A stretch of DNA of 64,000 nt from Plantago ovata (Eukaryota; Streptophyta; Magnoliopsida; Lamiales; Plantaginaceae), in NCBI GenBank assembly GCA_028274465.1, contig CM051458.1:51573253-51637252 (forward strand), given 5' to 3'. This document shows positions 34,513-47,040 of the stretch, piece after piece. The translations under genes were made by a program, and so were the position numbers. The notes beneath the pieces were generated by a model. It was not told where the DNA came from and did not search any database. It saw only the letters and a program-made list of their open reading frames with translations. Position 1 is the first letter of the stretch. Each line of letters starts with the position of its first letter.

Positions 34513-36935
34513 TTAATTATCCAATATTGGATGTCCATTAACATGTTCAAGAAAACGTCCAGTGGAAACCCAAGTCTTGAGTTTTTCAATCTTGACTTGT
34601 TTTCTACTTGTTGAGGAACTAGAGGGCTTAGAACCGAAAGACTTTTGATCATTGCTAATCAAGTCCACTTTCTGATGTGGTGTCTTGCTTGGTTGACCCT
34701 TTTCCTGAACATACTTTTCAGTAAGTTCTTTTCTAGCAAGGTTCCTTCTAGTCCTAGCATTTTGAGTTTTGTCAGAACTCTTAGGCTTGGTTTTGTTCAT
34801 CTTTTGAAGTATCTTTGATGACTTTGCTTATACTCATGAAAAATTTGACTTTGCTTGGTTTTGAATCCAAGTCCACTTTTCGGAGAATGTTGAGCTTTTG
34901 TCTCAGCAACCTTACTTGATTCAGGTTTGTCAGCAATGGTCTTCTGATTACTTTTAGTAATCTTGCCTTTAGTCTTAACAAATTGCTTTTCAGCAACTTG
35001 TTTTGCAGAATGCTTTACAACATCCTTTTTCTGAACAGTTTGCTTTTCAGCAACCTGTTTTCCTTTTAAAGTCTTGTTACTTTGAGTAGCAACAGCGGGC
35101 TTTAAGGTCGTAGGTACTTGATTGCTTATTTAAGCAACTTTGGATTGACCAAATTGATAGAGTTCTGGTTGACCACTATCAGTTGCACGAACAAAGGTGA
35201 TTGGTGATTTGTCTTTACTCATGAGTATTACATCATCACCTTCATACGTGGCACCTAAACCTTCTTTCTGAGATGGATCTCTCAGATAGGAGTTTAGTTC
35301 AGTCAGCGTGTTACTAGCATCCGCCAAAGATTTGAAATTGATTTTCATCTTTTTCATTTCTTGTATTTCAGCAAGTAACTTTAGAATTGAGGACTGATAC
35401 TCTTCCAATTCTATTGCCGTTTGAGCATTCTTCTCTTTAGCTTCAGCAATTAGCTTTTTGAGATGAAATATTTCAGCATCCTTCTTTTCTAACTCAACGC
35501 TCAGCATGACATACTTTTCAATAGTTTGCTTAGTCAGAAGTTCAGCATTCTGTAGTTTCTCTTGCTGTTTGCTCAGAGTTTTCTCAAATCTTTCGATTTC
35601 TCCTTGAATTCTATCAAGATCAATGTCATATCACTTTCTGAATCAGAGTCAGAGGTAGGACAATTTACCTGTCCAACCATGAGGCAGAATTCGTAGTTTG
35701 ACACATCTGGATAAGCTTCCATAGCTATTCCACAAACTTCCTTGCCAATCTCTACATCAAGAGTGGCTTCTTCTTCTTCAGTGTCTGAACTCTCTACCTC
35801 ACTGTGTTCAGAACTTGTTTCAATGCAAAGAGCATCGAGTTTTTCTTGAAGCTTTTTCTTTTCTTCAGCAATCAAAGCCCTTATGAACTTCTTCTTCTTT
35901 TCAGCAGATTTCCCTTTCAGTAAGGGGCAATTTGCTTTGAAGTGTCCAGGCTTTTTGCAATAAAAGCAAAGATCATTGCCAACTGCTGGTTCTTTGAAGG
36001 AGTTTGCTTGTTGAGCTTGCTTGTTCAGCGAGCTATCTTCATTCTTGTATTTATGGTAATTGTTACCAAGATGCTTTTTCAGCTTCTCTTTTGCTTTTCA
36101 CCTTTGAAGTTCCTTACAGATGAATTTCTTCATGTTTCTAACAACGAGAGTTTTCATCAGCAGGCTCTTTATCATTCTTCTTTTCAGAAGATGACGGCTT
36201 GGCAGCAAGAGCAATGTTTTGCGATTTTTCAGCAAACACATTTTCTCTTTGCTTTGTCTCATAGTTGACAGTAGCAAGATGAGAGAACAACTCAGTTGGA
36301 GTGATATTTGGCATTCCTTGATTGTAGTAGAAATTTTGAGTATGGATCCATTCTTGGTTGAGACGTCTAATAATGGTTTTCACCTTTTCAGAATCTGAAT
36401 AGAAGTTTCCAACTCCTAAGGCACCCATCTCACTTACTAGAGTTGTGAATCTGAAATCCAAGTCTTCCAGTGACTCATTTGCACCTTGTTTAAAGTTTTG
36501 GAACTTCAACTTTAGTACTTCGAGTTTGTTTTCCTTGGTTTTGTCAGATCCAGCACACAGATCTTGAAGTATTTTCCAACCTTCCTTAGCAGTTTTGGCA
36601 CCCCACAGTTTGCACTGTATAGTATCTGGAGTAGATCAAATAATGATGTTTCTTGCTTGGCCATCAAGACGGAATCTTTTGGCTTCGTCGGAAGTCCATT
36701 CCTCTCTTGGTTTTGGAACGGCTGTATCAACCGGTTCTCCTAAGATAGTTTCCTTTCCAGCAGCATCTGTGGTTTTGTGAGGAAAACTTCTCTCAAGTTT
36801 AGTGATTTTGATAGGTCCATCATTTATGACAGTAACCATCTCATTACTAATGGCCTCAAGATGTAGCATCATTTTGTTTCGCCATTTTTCATAGTTTTCC
36901 AGCTTCAACAACGGAGCGTTTCCTAGCGACATCAT
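34513..36935 (-). pseudogene. gag: Copia C gag (long, Sirevirus-like)
   Basis: The ATG at 36935 opens a gag with KLENYEKWRNKMMLHLEAI. A TGA near 36635 replaces a Trp codon, and the same frame continues through 36509-36138. A CCHC knuckle (CFYCKKPGHFKANC) lies near 35930-35970. A long C-terminal extension follows in several broken frames (35875-34513), charged and partly coiled-coil-like, with repeated Val-Ala-Glu-Lys. The large size of gag fits the Sirevirus branch of copia. The DNA is unusually rich in TGCTGA on the coding strand. Confidence 0.78.
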
Positions 36936-37044
36936 GTCAGCAAGTGACTACCAAACTCATCAAGTGAAAGTGATTTACGGAAAGCACCTAAGGGGATCTA
37001 GGTTCAGTGCTGAAGGTTAAAGAACCTCCTTCTCTGATACCACT
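36936..37044 (-). other. Leader and initiator tRNA-Met primer site of copia C
   Basis: TGGTATCAGAG on the minus strand (37042-37032) lies two bases inside the LTR end. The remaining leader is about 90 bases before the gag ATG. Confidence 0.83.
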
Positions 37045-38538
37045 TGTTGGTCCCTGGATGAATAGTATTTTCAAACTTTTCGTCGTTTAAAAACTTTCTC
37101 AGCAAGTGCTTATTACTTTTCAGTAACGAGTTTGATGGTACTAACTTTCTCAGCAAGTACTTATTACTTTTCAGTAATGAGTTTGCTGATACTTAAAAAT
37201 AGAGTGCGGAAGTCTTTTACAATAAGTGCTTTTCAGAGAGTGCTAGTTTCAGCAAGTGAGCAGAGTGTCAGTATACAAGAAATGTAGCTTGCTGAAAACT
37301 AAATGCGGTAAAGTAAATCACACAAACACTTTTATAGTGGTATCTGAGAGTGGCGTAATCTCTCAATTAATCCACTTTGTCCTTTCTAGGACTGAATCCA
37401 CTATGATAAGATGTGAGGTTCCTTACAAATCCTATCACTAATGATTCTTCAGAAACCAAAGCACACTTGCTTTGTTTCCAACCTAACTAGAGAACTGTAA
37501 CCTTGTTCTCCACCAAACTTGGGACTTATAATCAGCAACACTATGCTTGATTAATTCCCCCTAAATTTCACGCTTGAAAAGGGTGTTTATCAGTTAGAGA
37601 GGTTTGGGAAGAGATCGCTTGAGTATAACTTTTTCAGCTATAACAAGTTATCTAAAGAAACACAACTTGTAATACTTTCCAGTAAGCAAGTTTAATTGTT
37701 TCTGGTCTCAAGACTTGTTCTTGTTCGAAAGAAAGAACACTTAACTAATTTCTTAGCCGTGAATGTTCTACTTCTTTACAAGTAGCTTTTGTTTCAAGCT
37801 TAAGTCTTGGAACGGATCAATAGGCAGTAAAGAGTATGGAAGGTTTTGAGTGTTTAAAGCACAAGTGAGAGTTTGATCACGTTGTTGCCACACTTCTACT
37901 CTTTGCCTGATGACCTCTATTTATAGTGTCTCAAGGGAGCCGTTTGAATTTCAAATTCTAAGGCTTTGCACCTTAAGATGTCACTATCTTGCTTTTGTAC
38001 TTTCAAGCAGCGTCCTTCATTTGTCTTCCTGTCTTCATGTTCTTCGCGTGCCTACTTTGCATTTAATGTTCATTTGAATCAAATTCAAATGTGAACTTTG
38101 GAGTCAAAATGCAAGTACTCTTCCGCAAGGAGGTCACATATGTTGTCAGCAAGTGGTCAGTCTCAGTTTCAGCAAGCACAACCTACTCTGTCATATAGAT
38201 TTTCACTTATGCGAGCTGTTGCTGAAAATCTCACTTTCTGAGCAACATGTGCCTTTGTAGATACCTTTCTCAGAATTCTTCTAAGTCTTCAATCTTCGAA
38301 TCTTCAAGTTTCTGAGCGGTTCTGGGTCTTCAATAGTTCGTTTGTAAAAAAGCAAAGTACATCATCAGCAAACGAAAGAACCTGACTAGTACCTACATTA
38401 AGTCTTTCAGCAAACGTTCCTATTTTACAATGTCCTTAAAATTCTAAATTCCTATGGACCTTAAGAGTACTAGTTACTGGACTTTCCTCAATTTAGCATG
38501 GTTAATTGCTCATCAAAATTACAAGTTTCCGAACAACA
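37045..38538 (-). repeat. 5' LTR of copia element C
   Basis: A 1494-base LTR with inverted ends TGTTG/CAACA. The TATA box CTATAAATAGA is at 37926-37916 on the minus strand. It contains eight TCAGCA hexamers on the plus strand, continuing the pattern of the coding region. The outer flank ATTGA (38539-38543) would be the target duplication; its partner is lost. Confidence 0.85.
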
Positions 38539-38612
38539 ATTGAACTCACGCACTGTATCATTATGTAGATTGCTATAATGCCTCATTGTAGTATTGTTGA
38601 TTTTGTGCATGT

Positions 38613-39095
38613 TTGACTCCACACATTGTTTTTACAGGGCCCCCTCCTACTTTACACTCAATCATATGCTGTGCAGGAGGGCGATGGAGGACAATGCCCG
38701 GAGGATTGCGATACAGTGGAGGCGCTACTCGCTATATCCACTGTGTAAACCGCCATTTGTTTAGCATGTCAGATCTTTTTATGGATGTGTTCAAGATGAG
38801 AGTTCCAGGACCTCTACCAAAGAGGTTCTGGTATCATGAACACGGGAGAGAATATCCTCAAGGGCTGGTTACCATCGAAGATGAGCCTGATCTTGATGAT
38901 ATGTGGGTGAATGTCCTACTGCATGGTGCAGGAGCTGCGATGATATTTATGCAAGACGTGGAACGTGAGTTGGTTGATGGTACAAATGAAGTTGCATATA
39001 CTCTGCCAGCCCAGGTTCCAACTGTTCAAGAGGACTACGAGATAGCTGGCCACTACCGGCTTGCAAAACTGAGCCTGGCCAATGAGGAGATTTAG
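38613..39095 (+). pseudogene. PB1-like / MULE N-terminal-like ORF fragment
   Basis: I do not recognise this with certainty. From about 38671 the frame reads GGRWRTMPGG, then a Tyr/Gly-Gly stretch, an NRHLFSMSDLFMDVF segment, and a WYHEHGREYPQGLVTIEDE segment ending DLDDMW. This order resembles the PB1-like domain found at the N-terminus of many plant MULE transposases. A pyrimidine tract plus AG at 38629-38637 and another AG at about 38677 could be exon borders. The frame stops at 39095 with no transposase core downstream. It is the only non-retroelement protein signal in the window. Confidence 0.4.
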
Positions 39096-40254
39096 GATCC
39101 TTACACTTTGTGGATGGAAAGAAATACATGGGTTGACTGGTACGTGTCTGGTGATGCTATCCCTCGAGTTATAGGGGTGTGACGGAGTATTTTGAGTGAT
39201 ATTGCCCCGTGGCTTGTGCTTAACCGTAGAATTAACTTGGCGCCTGTAGGCAGGTACTTTTGTAACTTGAATTTGTAAAATGTACGTGTTGCTGCTCTAG
39301 TAATTTTGAAGTTTCAATACTGTAGTTCTGTTAGGTTGAATTCTGATGTTAGTTCCCCTTATGTTTGATACAATTGTATATGTGGTATTTTTTTTATTTC
39401 CTGATTTTCCTCTCAATTTTATATATTTTCTGATTTTGCAACTTGTTATCATCCAAACTTCATGCACATAAGCTTACAAAAGCAAATTGTAGGTCATTTT
39501 ATATTTTTCTCCAAATGTTTCTCTCATTTTTTCCTATTTTATGATTTTGCTACTTTTTATCAATCAGAAACATGATGCACATAAGTCTATAATGCATAAA
39601 GGAACTTGGGGAAATGGCCAAATCGGCTAGCTAAGGAAGGAAGAAACAAGACTTTTGGATCTGCTAATGCCCTTACTTTTGTTCAAACAAACTTGCATAT
39701 ATGGGATGTTTGCCGTCGTTGGCTTTTTCGATGTAATCAAGCTAGACGAGTAGTTTCTTGTAGACATGTAAAATCGCGTATTATCTAATTGTTGAAGGGT
39801 CATTCGTACTTCTTCATAAATTCGCAATGGATCGTCACAAGAAACTATTTAGGTCTTCTTCATGTAGTCTTCCTCTTAAGATCATAGGAATCCTTCATGT
39901 AGCTTCCTCGTACCTAAAAGAGACTGGAGGGGGGGGGGGCGTTAGTACCTCGTGCCCGGTTTGTCGAGGATCAAACCGGAGGGACAACTTACGTATAGGG
40001 AGTTGAAGGGCTTCCCTAGTAAGAGTAGTAAATGTGGTAGGTGAGTGGTGGGTGAGAGCTATGAATGCTTACCCAACGGATAATGAATGAGTCAAAGTTT
40101 ATACTTGTAGTATTTTATTGTCACTTTATGTAGGATCGTTACAAGTGTCCGACCGAGATTGAAGCCTCCTTTGGCCCAAGCCCATTAACGAGGTCCATGG
40201 GCTTTGGCCCAAACATCTTGACTAGGGTTTGGAGGGCATTATTGACTTTTTGGG
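39096..40254. other. Unassigned stretch without a supported gene
   Basis: AT-rich sequence with poly-pyrimidine runs, an 11-base G run (39929-39939) and a GGGCTTTGGCCCAA-type segment near 40198-40214. I see no LTR ends, primer sites or coherent protein. The short open frame 39606-39788 has no recognisable motif. Confidence 0.5.
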
Positions 40255-41467
40255 TGATGAACCGGAATTTGTCAGATTCAAATTAATCAAATAAATTTGT
40301 TTTTAGCCAAAGGCAATTCACAACTACAACGAAAACCGTAGTGTAGCAGTAAAATAACCTCGAGTGTCGATCTCTAAGGACTATAACTAGCTTTATCCAA
40401 TCTAACTTAAACTATAAAATCAACAAACGACATAGCACAGGTTTTTCTTATCAAGATAATGGAAGTTAGTGATAGTATGATCATTCAAAGCATAGTGGGT
40501 TAATAATCATGCATGAAGTACCCGATCGTTTTGCATAGAGATCTTTAATCATGAATTGTCCAATGTGTTCCGTTTTATTCAACACTACGAAGATAGAGGG
40601 CTTAGATAGATCAAAGAAATAAAGCAATAACTCAAAGTCTGATTTGCATTACCGCCATCATGCACAATTAAGAACCCTCGCTAAGAAATCACATACTATC
40701 ACCAACGAGATTTAGCTACTCGTAGATGTCATGCAATCAACAGAAATCATAGCAAGACTGAATGAAAACATGTTGAAAGATATATAAATATAAATAGAAA
40801 AAATCGTGAGATACAATGTTACCGAAGGTTGTCAATCTCCGAAGAATCGCGATCTCACAAGCTCCAAATTGATAAGAAAAAGTGTCTCCTATGCTATGAA
40901 TTCCCAGAACAGGCTCTGGAGAATTCCTACCTAAAACTAATGAGAAAGGTATGAAAAAAAGTCTGAGAAAGTATGAAAAAACGTAGAGAAACAACAACTA
41001 TATATAGGAGTTCGGCAAGCGTGGGGCGAGTCGCCCCACACACCGGGCGAACCGCCTGGTGTGGGGCGAACCGCCCCGCATCCCGCGCGAGGCATCCAGG
41101 CGAATCGCCCGGGAGCTCCAGTCGGCGAGAGACGCGTTTTCGACGCATTTTTGGATTTCTTTTCCTTTTCGGACTCGGTTTTTGCCTTCTAGTGACCTTT
41201 AAGCCTTCAAACTCGACCCCTAGACTTCAAATCCTATCCGGAATCTTCTAGATACTCCAAAAATGTCCTCGGAACACCGATTCTTCGTTCTCTTCAATAT
41301 AATTGCCCGGAAAACCACGTTTTTCACCTAAAACCTGTAAAATGCAAATTAAAGGGAAACGTGACACTATTCTAATAAAATGCACTATAATATAGATAAA
41401 TTAACATAGAGGATAGCAAAATAGGTGAAAAAAGACTCGAATGAAGGTGTAAAATACACGTTCATCA
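40255..41467 (-). repeat. 3' LTR of truncated B-type element G
   Basis: A 1213-base LTR very similar to both LTRs of B, with ends TGATGAA/TTCATCA, TATA near 40998-41007 and a palindrome cluster at about 41020-41110. The flank TTGGG (40250-40254) has no surviving partner. Confidence 0.9.
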
Positions 41468-42024
41468 AACTCCCCAAACCGAACCTTTGCTTGTCCTCAA
41501 GAAACTAAGCTAGACTCTAATGCAAAAAACAATGCAACACAAAAAGTTGAGAATGCCTCGATTGACTCATACACATTCACATAAGCACTTATGTCAAACA
41601 AGATAGTCTCTCGTAACATTCTCTACCTGGACCTAGTCAGTGACGACGTAATGAAACATGTTAAAATATGAATGGTTGTCCCGTGCCTATGAAACTGAGG
41701 ACTTACTGCTGTTCACCAAGTTAAGAATTTTCCTCAAAGAGGTCGAACCAATACTGGCTCTCATCAAACGAACGAGGGTTCCCTAAAAAAGATAACACTC
41801 CCCTATTCTACCCATCTCTCAAGCAAAGCCTTTAAACTATTCACCACTTCCTGAATGGCAGGATGAGGGTGGTCTAGAACAGATGACACTCAACCAATCA
41901 AAAGACAAAAATTACAACTCGATTACGAACATTACAAGAATTGAAAAATGAGACAAACACTTTGCTAAACTGCGTTTTGGCTTTTTTGGACCCTTCTTTG
42001 GTTTTTTGGGGTCTTCTTTTCTTG
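41468..42024 (-). other. Remnant 3' UTR of element G
   Basis: Polypurine tract at 41468-41481, then sequence matching 21710-22360 of B with a ~90-base internal deletion near 41547. It stops near 42016-42024, where copia E sequence takes over. An accidental frame (42246-41965) runs across the junction. Confidence 0.8.
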
Positions 42025-42342
42025 TGCAACTTGTTGCACAGGTTGGTTGACAACGGGTTCTATTGGTGTGGTTTCAACTGTTGATCTAATCACAGGACTC
42101 CCACTGACTATGAAATGCCTAGAAAGTGTCATATCATTACCCTTGTCTGCTCCAAAAGATCCCACTGAACTTGAGTCCAAATCAGAAGATTTAGAGAACT
42201 CATGTTCGCGCGTGTCAAAGTCTTGAATTTCTTCATGTTCTATCATGTCATCTAACCTCTCTTATTCGAGGTATTCTGCTTCTAAAAACTTGACGTTTCT
42301 AGATACTATCACCTTGTGATCTTCAGCATGATAGAATTCATA
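42025..42342 (-). pseudogene. pol: Copia E linker after integrase, truncated
   Basis: Acidic, Ser/Asp/Glu-rich linker that would precede reverse transcriptase. The reverse transcriptase is missing because the sequence joins the 3' UTR of G. Confidence 0.65.
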
Positions 42343-42345
42343 GCC

Positions 42346-43974
42346 TCATGTCTGACGAGGATAGCCTATGAAATATACTTTGACACCCTTGGCATCTAAC
42401 TTATCAGTGAGCATCAGTTTAACTATCGCAGGACAGCCCCAAGGTCTAAGATAGCCCAGTGAGGGCTTCTTTCCCTTCCATAACTCATAAGGAGTTTTCT
42501 CCACTGATTTAGATGGTACACGGTTCAGAATGTAGATTGCAGTTTGTAGTGCATATCCCAACAGATATTTTGGAAGAGTCGAGAATCCAATCATTGATCT
42601 CCCCATGTCTAACAGGGTTCGATTCCTTCTCTCAGACACACCATTTAACTGTGGTGTTCTAGGAGGAGTACATTGCGATTGAATTCCATTTTCCTTCAAG
42701 TAGTCGATAAATTCTTCACTAAGGTATTCACCTCCTCGATCTGATCGAAGAGTGACTATCCTTAGGTTCAATTCATTCTCGACCTCATTCCTAAACTCCT
42801 TGAATTTCCCAAAGGTCTCGGATTTATTCTTCATAAGATAAATATATCCATACCTTGAGAAATCGTCAGTAAAGGTAACGAAGTAAGGATAACCCCCACG
42901 CGCATGGACTTTAAATGGTCCACATACATCGGTATGTATGAGCTCTAAGCAGCGAGTGGTACGAACACCTTGTCCAACAAAAGGTTTGTTCGTCATCTTA
43001 CCCTTAACACATGTTTCGCATGTACCATATGATTCAAAATCAAATGGTTCTAAGTAGTCCAACTTCCTTAGTCTTTGAATCCGTGTTTCATTGATATGGC
43101 CTAGCCGACAATGCCATAGATAAGAACGATTATTCTTCCTACTTGAAGACGGTTGTTTGTTATGTATTTGAAATAAAGGTAGACTACTTTGCAAAATATA
43201 TAAACCATTCACTAAGCGAGCTTTTCCATAATACTGGTCATTTAACGAAAAATAACAAGTATTATTAGCGAATCTAAAGGAAAAACCCAAATTGTCCAAC
43301 AATGGAATGGAAATAATATTTCTGACAATGGATGGAACAAAATAAACGTTATCAAGTTCCAAACATTGTCCTGATGGTAAATCTATCTTGCAGCGTCCAA
43401 CGCGTTTGGCTTCAACTGGATCGTCGTTCCCAACATGGAAGTCGATTTCACCTTGCTTAACTAGCTTGTGTTTAATTAGCCCCTGCACATTATTACAAAT
43501 GTGCGAGCCACAAGCTGTATCTAATACCCAACCATTGGAGTCAAAAGTAGTCATGTTCATTTCAAGAACAAACATACCTGAGCTAGAAGCCGGTGGCTTC
43601 TTAGCTTGATCTGCCCTCAGCTTAGGGCAATCTTTCTTCCAATGTCCTTTCTGCTTACAGAAAAGACATTCATCTTTGCGTACCATTCCGCTTCTCTTGA
43701 ACTTCTTTTTCTGGTTCAGACGCTTAGACTTATCACTCGAAGTGTTAGCCTTGGCTCCCGAATTTCCCTTACCCTTAGCAACTTTGTTTCTCGGGTTTGG
43801 GTTAGATGGTTGCCCAACAAACATGATCGACTTTTCCTTCTTAGGAAGAGTTTGATCATATGTCTTCAGCAGATTATGGAGTTCGGGCAGTGTTACGTCC
43901 TTCGCATTCATCGTGTAGTTAATGATGAACTGCGAATACGAACTCGACAATGATTGAAGGACCAAGATCACCAT
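42346..43974 (-). pseudogene. pol: Copia E gag C-part, protease and integrase
   Basis: A 542-residue open frame: CCHC zinc knuckle [14 protein letters not shown] at about residue 103, protease-like segment [12 protein letters not shown], pre-integrase HCRLGH with CETCVKGK, and integrase with catalytic Asp in HTDVCGPF, Asp in SDRGGEY and Glu in [10 protein letters not shown]. The protease has DTA where most copia elements have DTG or DSG, so it may be inactive. The frame stops at 42346 before the integrase C-terminus is complete. Upstream, the gag N-part is in the frame 44136-44411. Confidence 0.9.
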
Positions 43975-43978
43975 GATC

Positions 43979-44411
43979 TTATTCTCATCTTGAGAACATG
44001 TTCAGACATGTTCCCTCCTTCATTGAGCTTGCATCCGTGTATCTCTTTGATCAAATCAAATTCAACACTTCTGGCTGTCGTCTTAAAGAGCGACTCAAGA
44101 AGCTTCAGCATCTCATACGGCAACATGCTATCATGTTACCTCTGCAACTCATTGCTCATTGCCGCCAGCATAATACAATGCGCGGATCTAGCATCCTCAT
44201 GATGCTTATCAGACTTTGCCTTGTTGGCTTGATTCCAAGCAGCAACCTGATCGGCAGTCTGATTTTCGGGGCACACGGGAATGACCTCGTCCAAGACGTA
44301 CTCAATCTTTTCGTACCTCAGCACCAAACGTATATTCCTGATCCAGTCTAAGAAGTTTTGTCCGGTCAAAATTTGCTTCTCTAAGACAACACGGAGCGAG
44401 ATACTCGCCAT
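43979..44411 (-). pseudogene. gag: Copia E gag N-part (copy 2)
   Basis: The ATG at 44411 opens the same gag as at 744. A stop (TAA) at about 44136 ends it after NELQR, a lesion absent from copy 1. The gag then resumes out of frame and continues at 43974. Confidence 0.85.
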
Positions 44412-44739
44412 TTTGGTTTTCCAGGAGAAATAGTATAGAACAAAAACAATAAATCAACTATTGAAATATTATTTCTAAATACACAGTCAACATAACTAAA
44501 CAACAAGGTTCTTTAGCTGTTTAGCTCCCACTATTTTCACATATGCTTGCCCCCAAAACAAACATACGGGTAATGTCCAACAAGTTACCGTAGTGGCCAA
44601 GATCCAAATCCATACTATGCTATACTCCAACGGGGGCTGGTCGCATAGCATAATATGATCGGTAGGACTATTCAATTGCGTCACGCAACTCTTGGTTGTT
44701 AAATCTAATTTAACCCGATGCCTTACATATTGTACCTAT
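44412..44739 (-). other. Copia E leader, copy 2
   Basis: Same truncated leader as 745-1072; no primer site seen. Confidence 0.6.
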
Positions 44740-46053
44740 TGATGAACGCGCGGATGTCGTGCTCCGAGCAAATCAAATAAATTTGTTATTTTAGCCAAAG
44801 GCAATTCACAACTACAACGAAAACCGTAGTGTAGCAGTAGAATGACCTCGAGTGTCGATCTCTAAGGACTATAACTAGCTTTATCACATCTAATTTAGAA
44901 TATAAAAACAACAAACGGAATAACAAAGGTTTTTCTAACAGATAATGGAGATTGGTGATAGTATGATCCTTCAAAGCATAACGAGTTAATAATCATGCGT
45001 AAATTCCTCGGTTTTGCATGGAGATCTTTGATCAATCAATTGTCCTGTTGCAATTATTAAACACTACGAAGATAAAGATACTGACAAGTCAAGCGCTATT
45101 GTCCAATTGTGTTCCGTAATTATTCAACACTATGAAGATATAGATATGCATAGGTCGACGAGGTCCAATTGTGCATAATAATTAATCAACATACGAAGAT
45201 ATAGGTTGAGCCTGATCAACGAAATAAAGCAATAACACGGAGTATAATGTGCGATATAGCCATTAGCATGATTATCTACCCTTCGCTAAGAATTCACATA
45301 CTACCACCAACGATAAGTTTAGCTACTCATAGTTGTCATGCAATCAACAGAAATCATAGAAGAAAACATGTTGAAAGATATATAAAAATAAGTAGAATAA
45401 ACCGTAAGATACAATGTTACCGAAGGTTGTCAGTCTCCGAAGAATCGCGATCTTACAAGCTCCAAACTGCTATGAAAAAGTGCCTCCTAAGCTACGAACC
45501 CCCAGAACAGGCTCTGGGAAGGTCCTACCTAAAACTACAGAGAAAGGTGAGAGAATAGGTCTGGAAAAGTATGAATTTCGGAGAAAAACTGAGCAACTAT
45601 ATATAGGGCTCGAATTTGTGTGGGGCGAAGGGCACCACACACCGGGCGATTCGCCCGGTGTGGGCCGATTCGCCCCACGTCCCGGGCGATTCGCCCGGGA
45701 GTAAAATTCGCGGAATTCCGCGTTTTCGACGCGTTTTTGGATTTCTTCCCCTTTTCGGACTCGGTTTCTGACTTCTAGTAGCCTTCTAACCTCCAGATTC
45801 GACCCCTAGACTCCAAATCCTATCCGGAAACCTTCAGATACTCCAAATAGGCTTCTGGAACACCAATTCCTTGTCAACTTCAATATAATTGCCCAGAAAT
45901 CCTCGTTTTTCAACCAAAACCTGTAAAATAAAATCTAAAGGGAAACGTGACACTATTCTAATAAAATGTACTAAAATATAGCTAAATTAACATAGAGGAT
46001 AGCTAAAATAGGTGAAAAAGACTCAAATGAAAGTGTAAAATACACATTCATCA
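44740..46053 (-). repeat. 3' LTR of element A, copy 2
   Basis: 1314 bases, identical in length to 1073-2386, with roughly ten substitutions by eye. TATA is at 45598-45607 and the palindrome cluster at 45638-45700. Confidence 0.92.
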
Positions 46054-47040
46054 AACTCCCCAAACCGAACCTTTGCTTGTCCTCAAGCAACTAAGCTAGA
46101 CTCTAATGCAAAAAATAATGCAAGACACAAAATGGAGTCTCATGCCAAATAAAATGAACTAATCTACTGAATCTATCAAAGAACATATGAACAAAAACCA
46201 TATAAATCAAAGCATGAATATAGGTTGAAGAATACCTCGATTGACTTATACACATCCACATAAGCACTTATGTCAAGACAAGATAGTTTCTCGTAACATT
46301 CTCTACCTGGACCTAGTCAGTGACGACGTAATGAAGCATGCTAAGATACGAATGATTGTCCCGTGCCTATGAAACTGAGGACTTACTGCTGTTCACCAAG
46401 TTTAAGACTTTCCCTCAAAGAGGTCGAACCAGTACTGGCTCTCATCAAAAGAAGGAGGGTTCCCTATAAAAGATAACACTCCCCTATTCTACCCATCTCT
46501 CAAGCAAAGTCTTAAGTTATTCACCACTTCCTGAATGGCAGGACGAGGGTGGTCTAGAACACATGACACTCAAAAACAAAAGACAAAAATAGAAAATTAC
46601 AACACGATTACGAACATTACAAGAATTGGAAAACGAGACACACAACACTTTGCTAAACTGCTATTTGGCTTTCTTTTTTTTACCCTTCTTTGCTTTTTTG
46701 GGGTCTTTTCTCTTTTTTTTTCTTTCCAGTTTCTTTTTTTCTTTTTTTTCTTTTTCCTGGAATTTTTCTTTCTTTTTTTTCTATATATATTTTTTTAGCC
46801 AGCAATAGCATAACAAAAAGAGAAACAAAATGACTCACACGACTTCCCCAAACCTATTCGAAAGAATAGGTTGGAGTACAAAATTTACGGAAAAGGAAAA
46901 ATAAACTCACGATACGGAAATGAAAAACGAAAACAAGTCTAATGATGGTGTAACCCCCTCCCCAAACCTATTCGGAAGAATAAGAACTGATACTAGATGT
47001 TACCGAACGGTTTGGCTTCGGTTGGTTGAGAGTGGACATG
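46054..47040 (-). other. 3' UTR of element A, copy 2
   Basis: Polypurine tract at 46054-46067, pyrimidine tract on the plus strand about 46670-46797, and the two AACCTATTC hairpins near 46849-46876 and 46965-46982. No gene. Confidence 0.78.

Noticed and set aside
39929-39939. G run as a meaningful G-quadruplex seed
   Set aside because: A single homopolymer of 11 G with no further G runs nearby. Its length is also unreliable in long-read data, as is the C run at 23113-23124.
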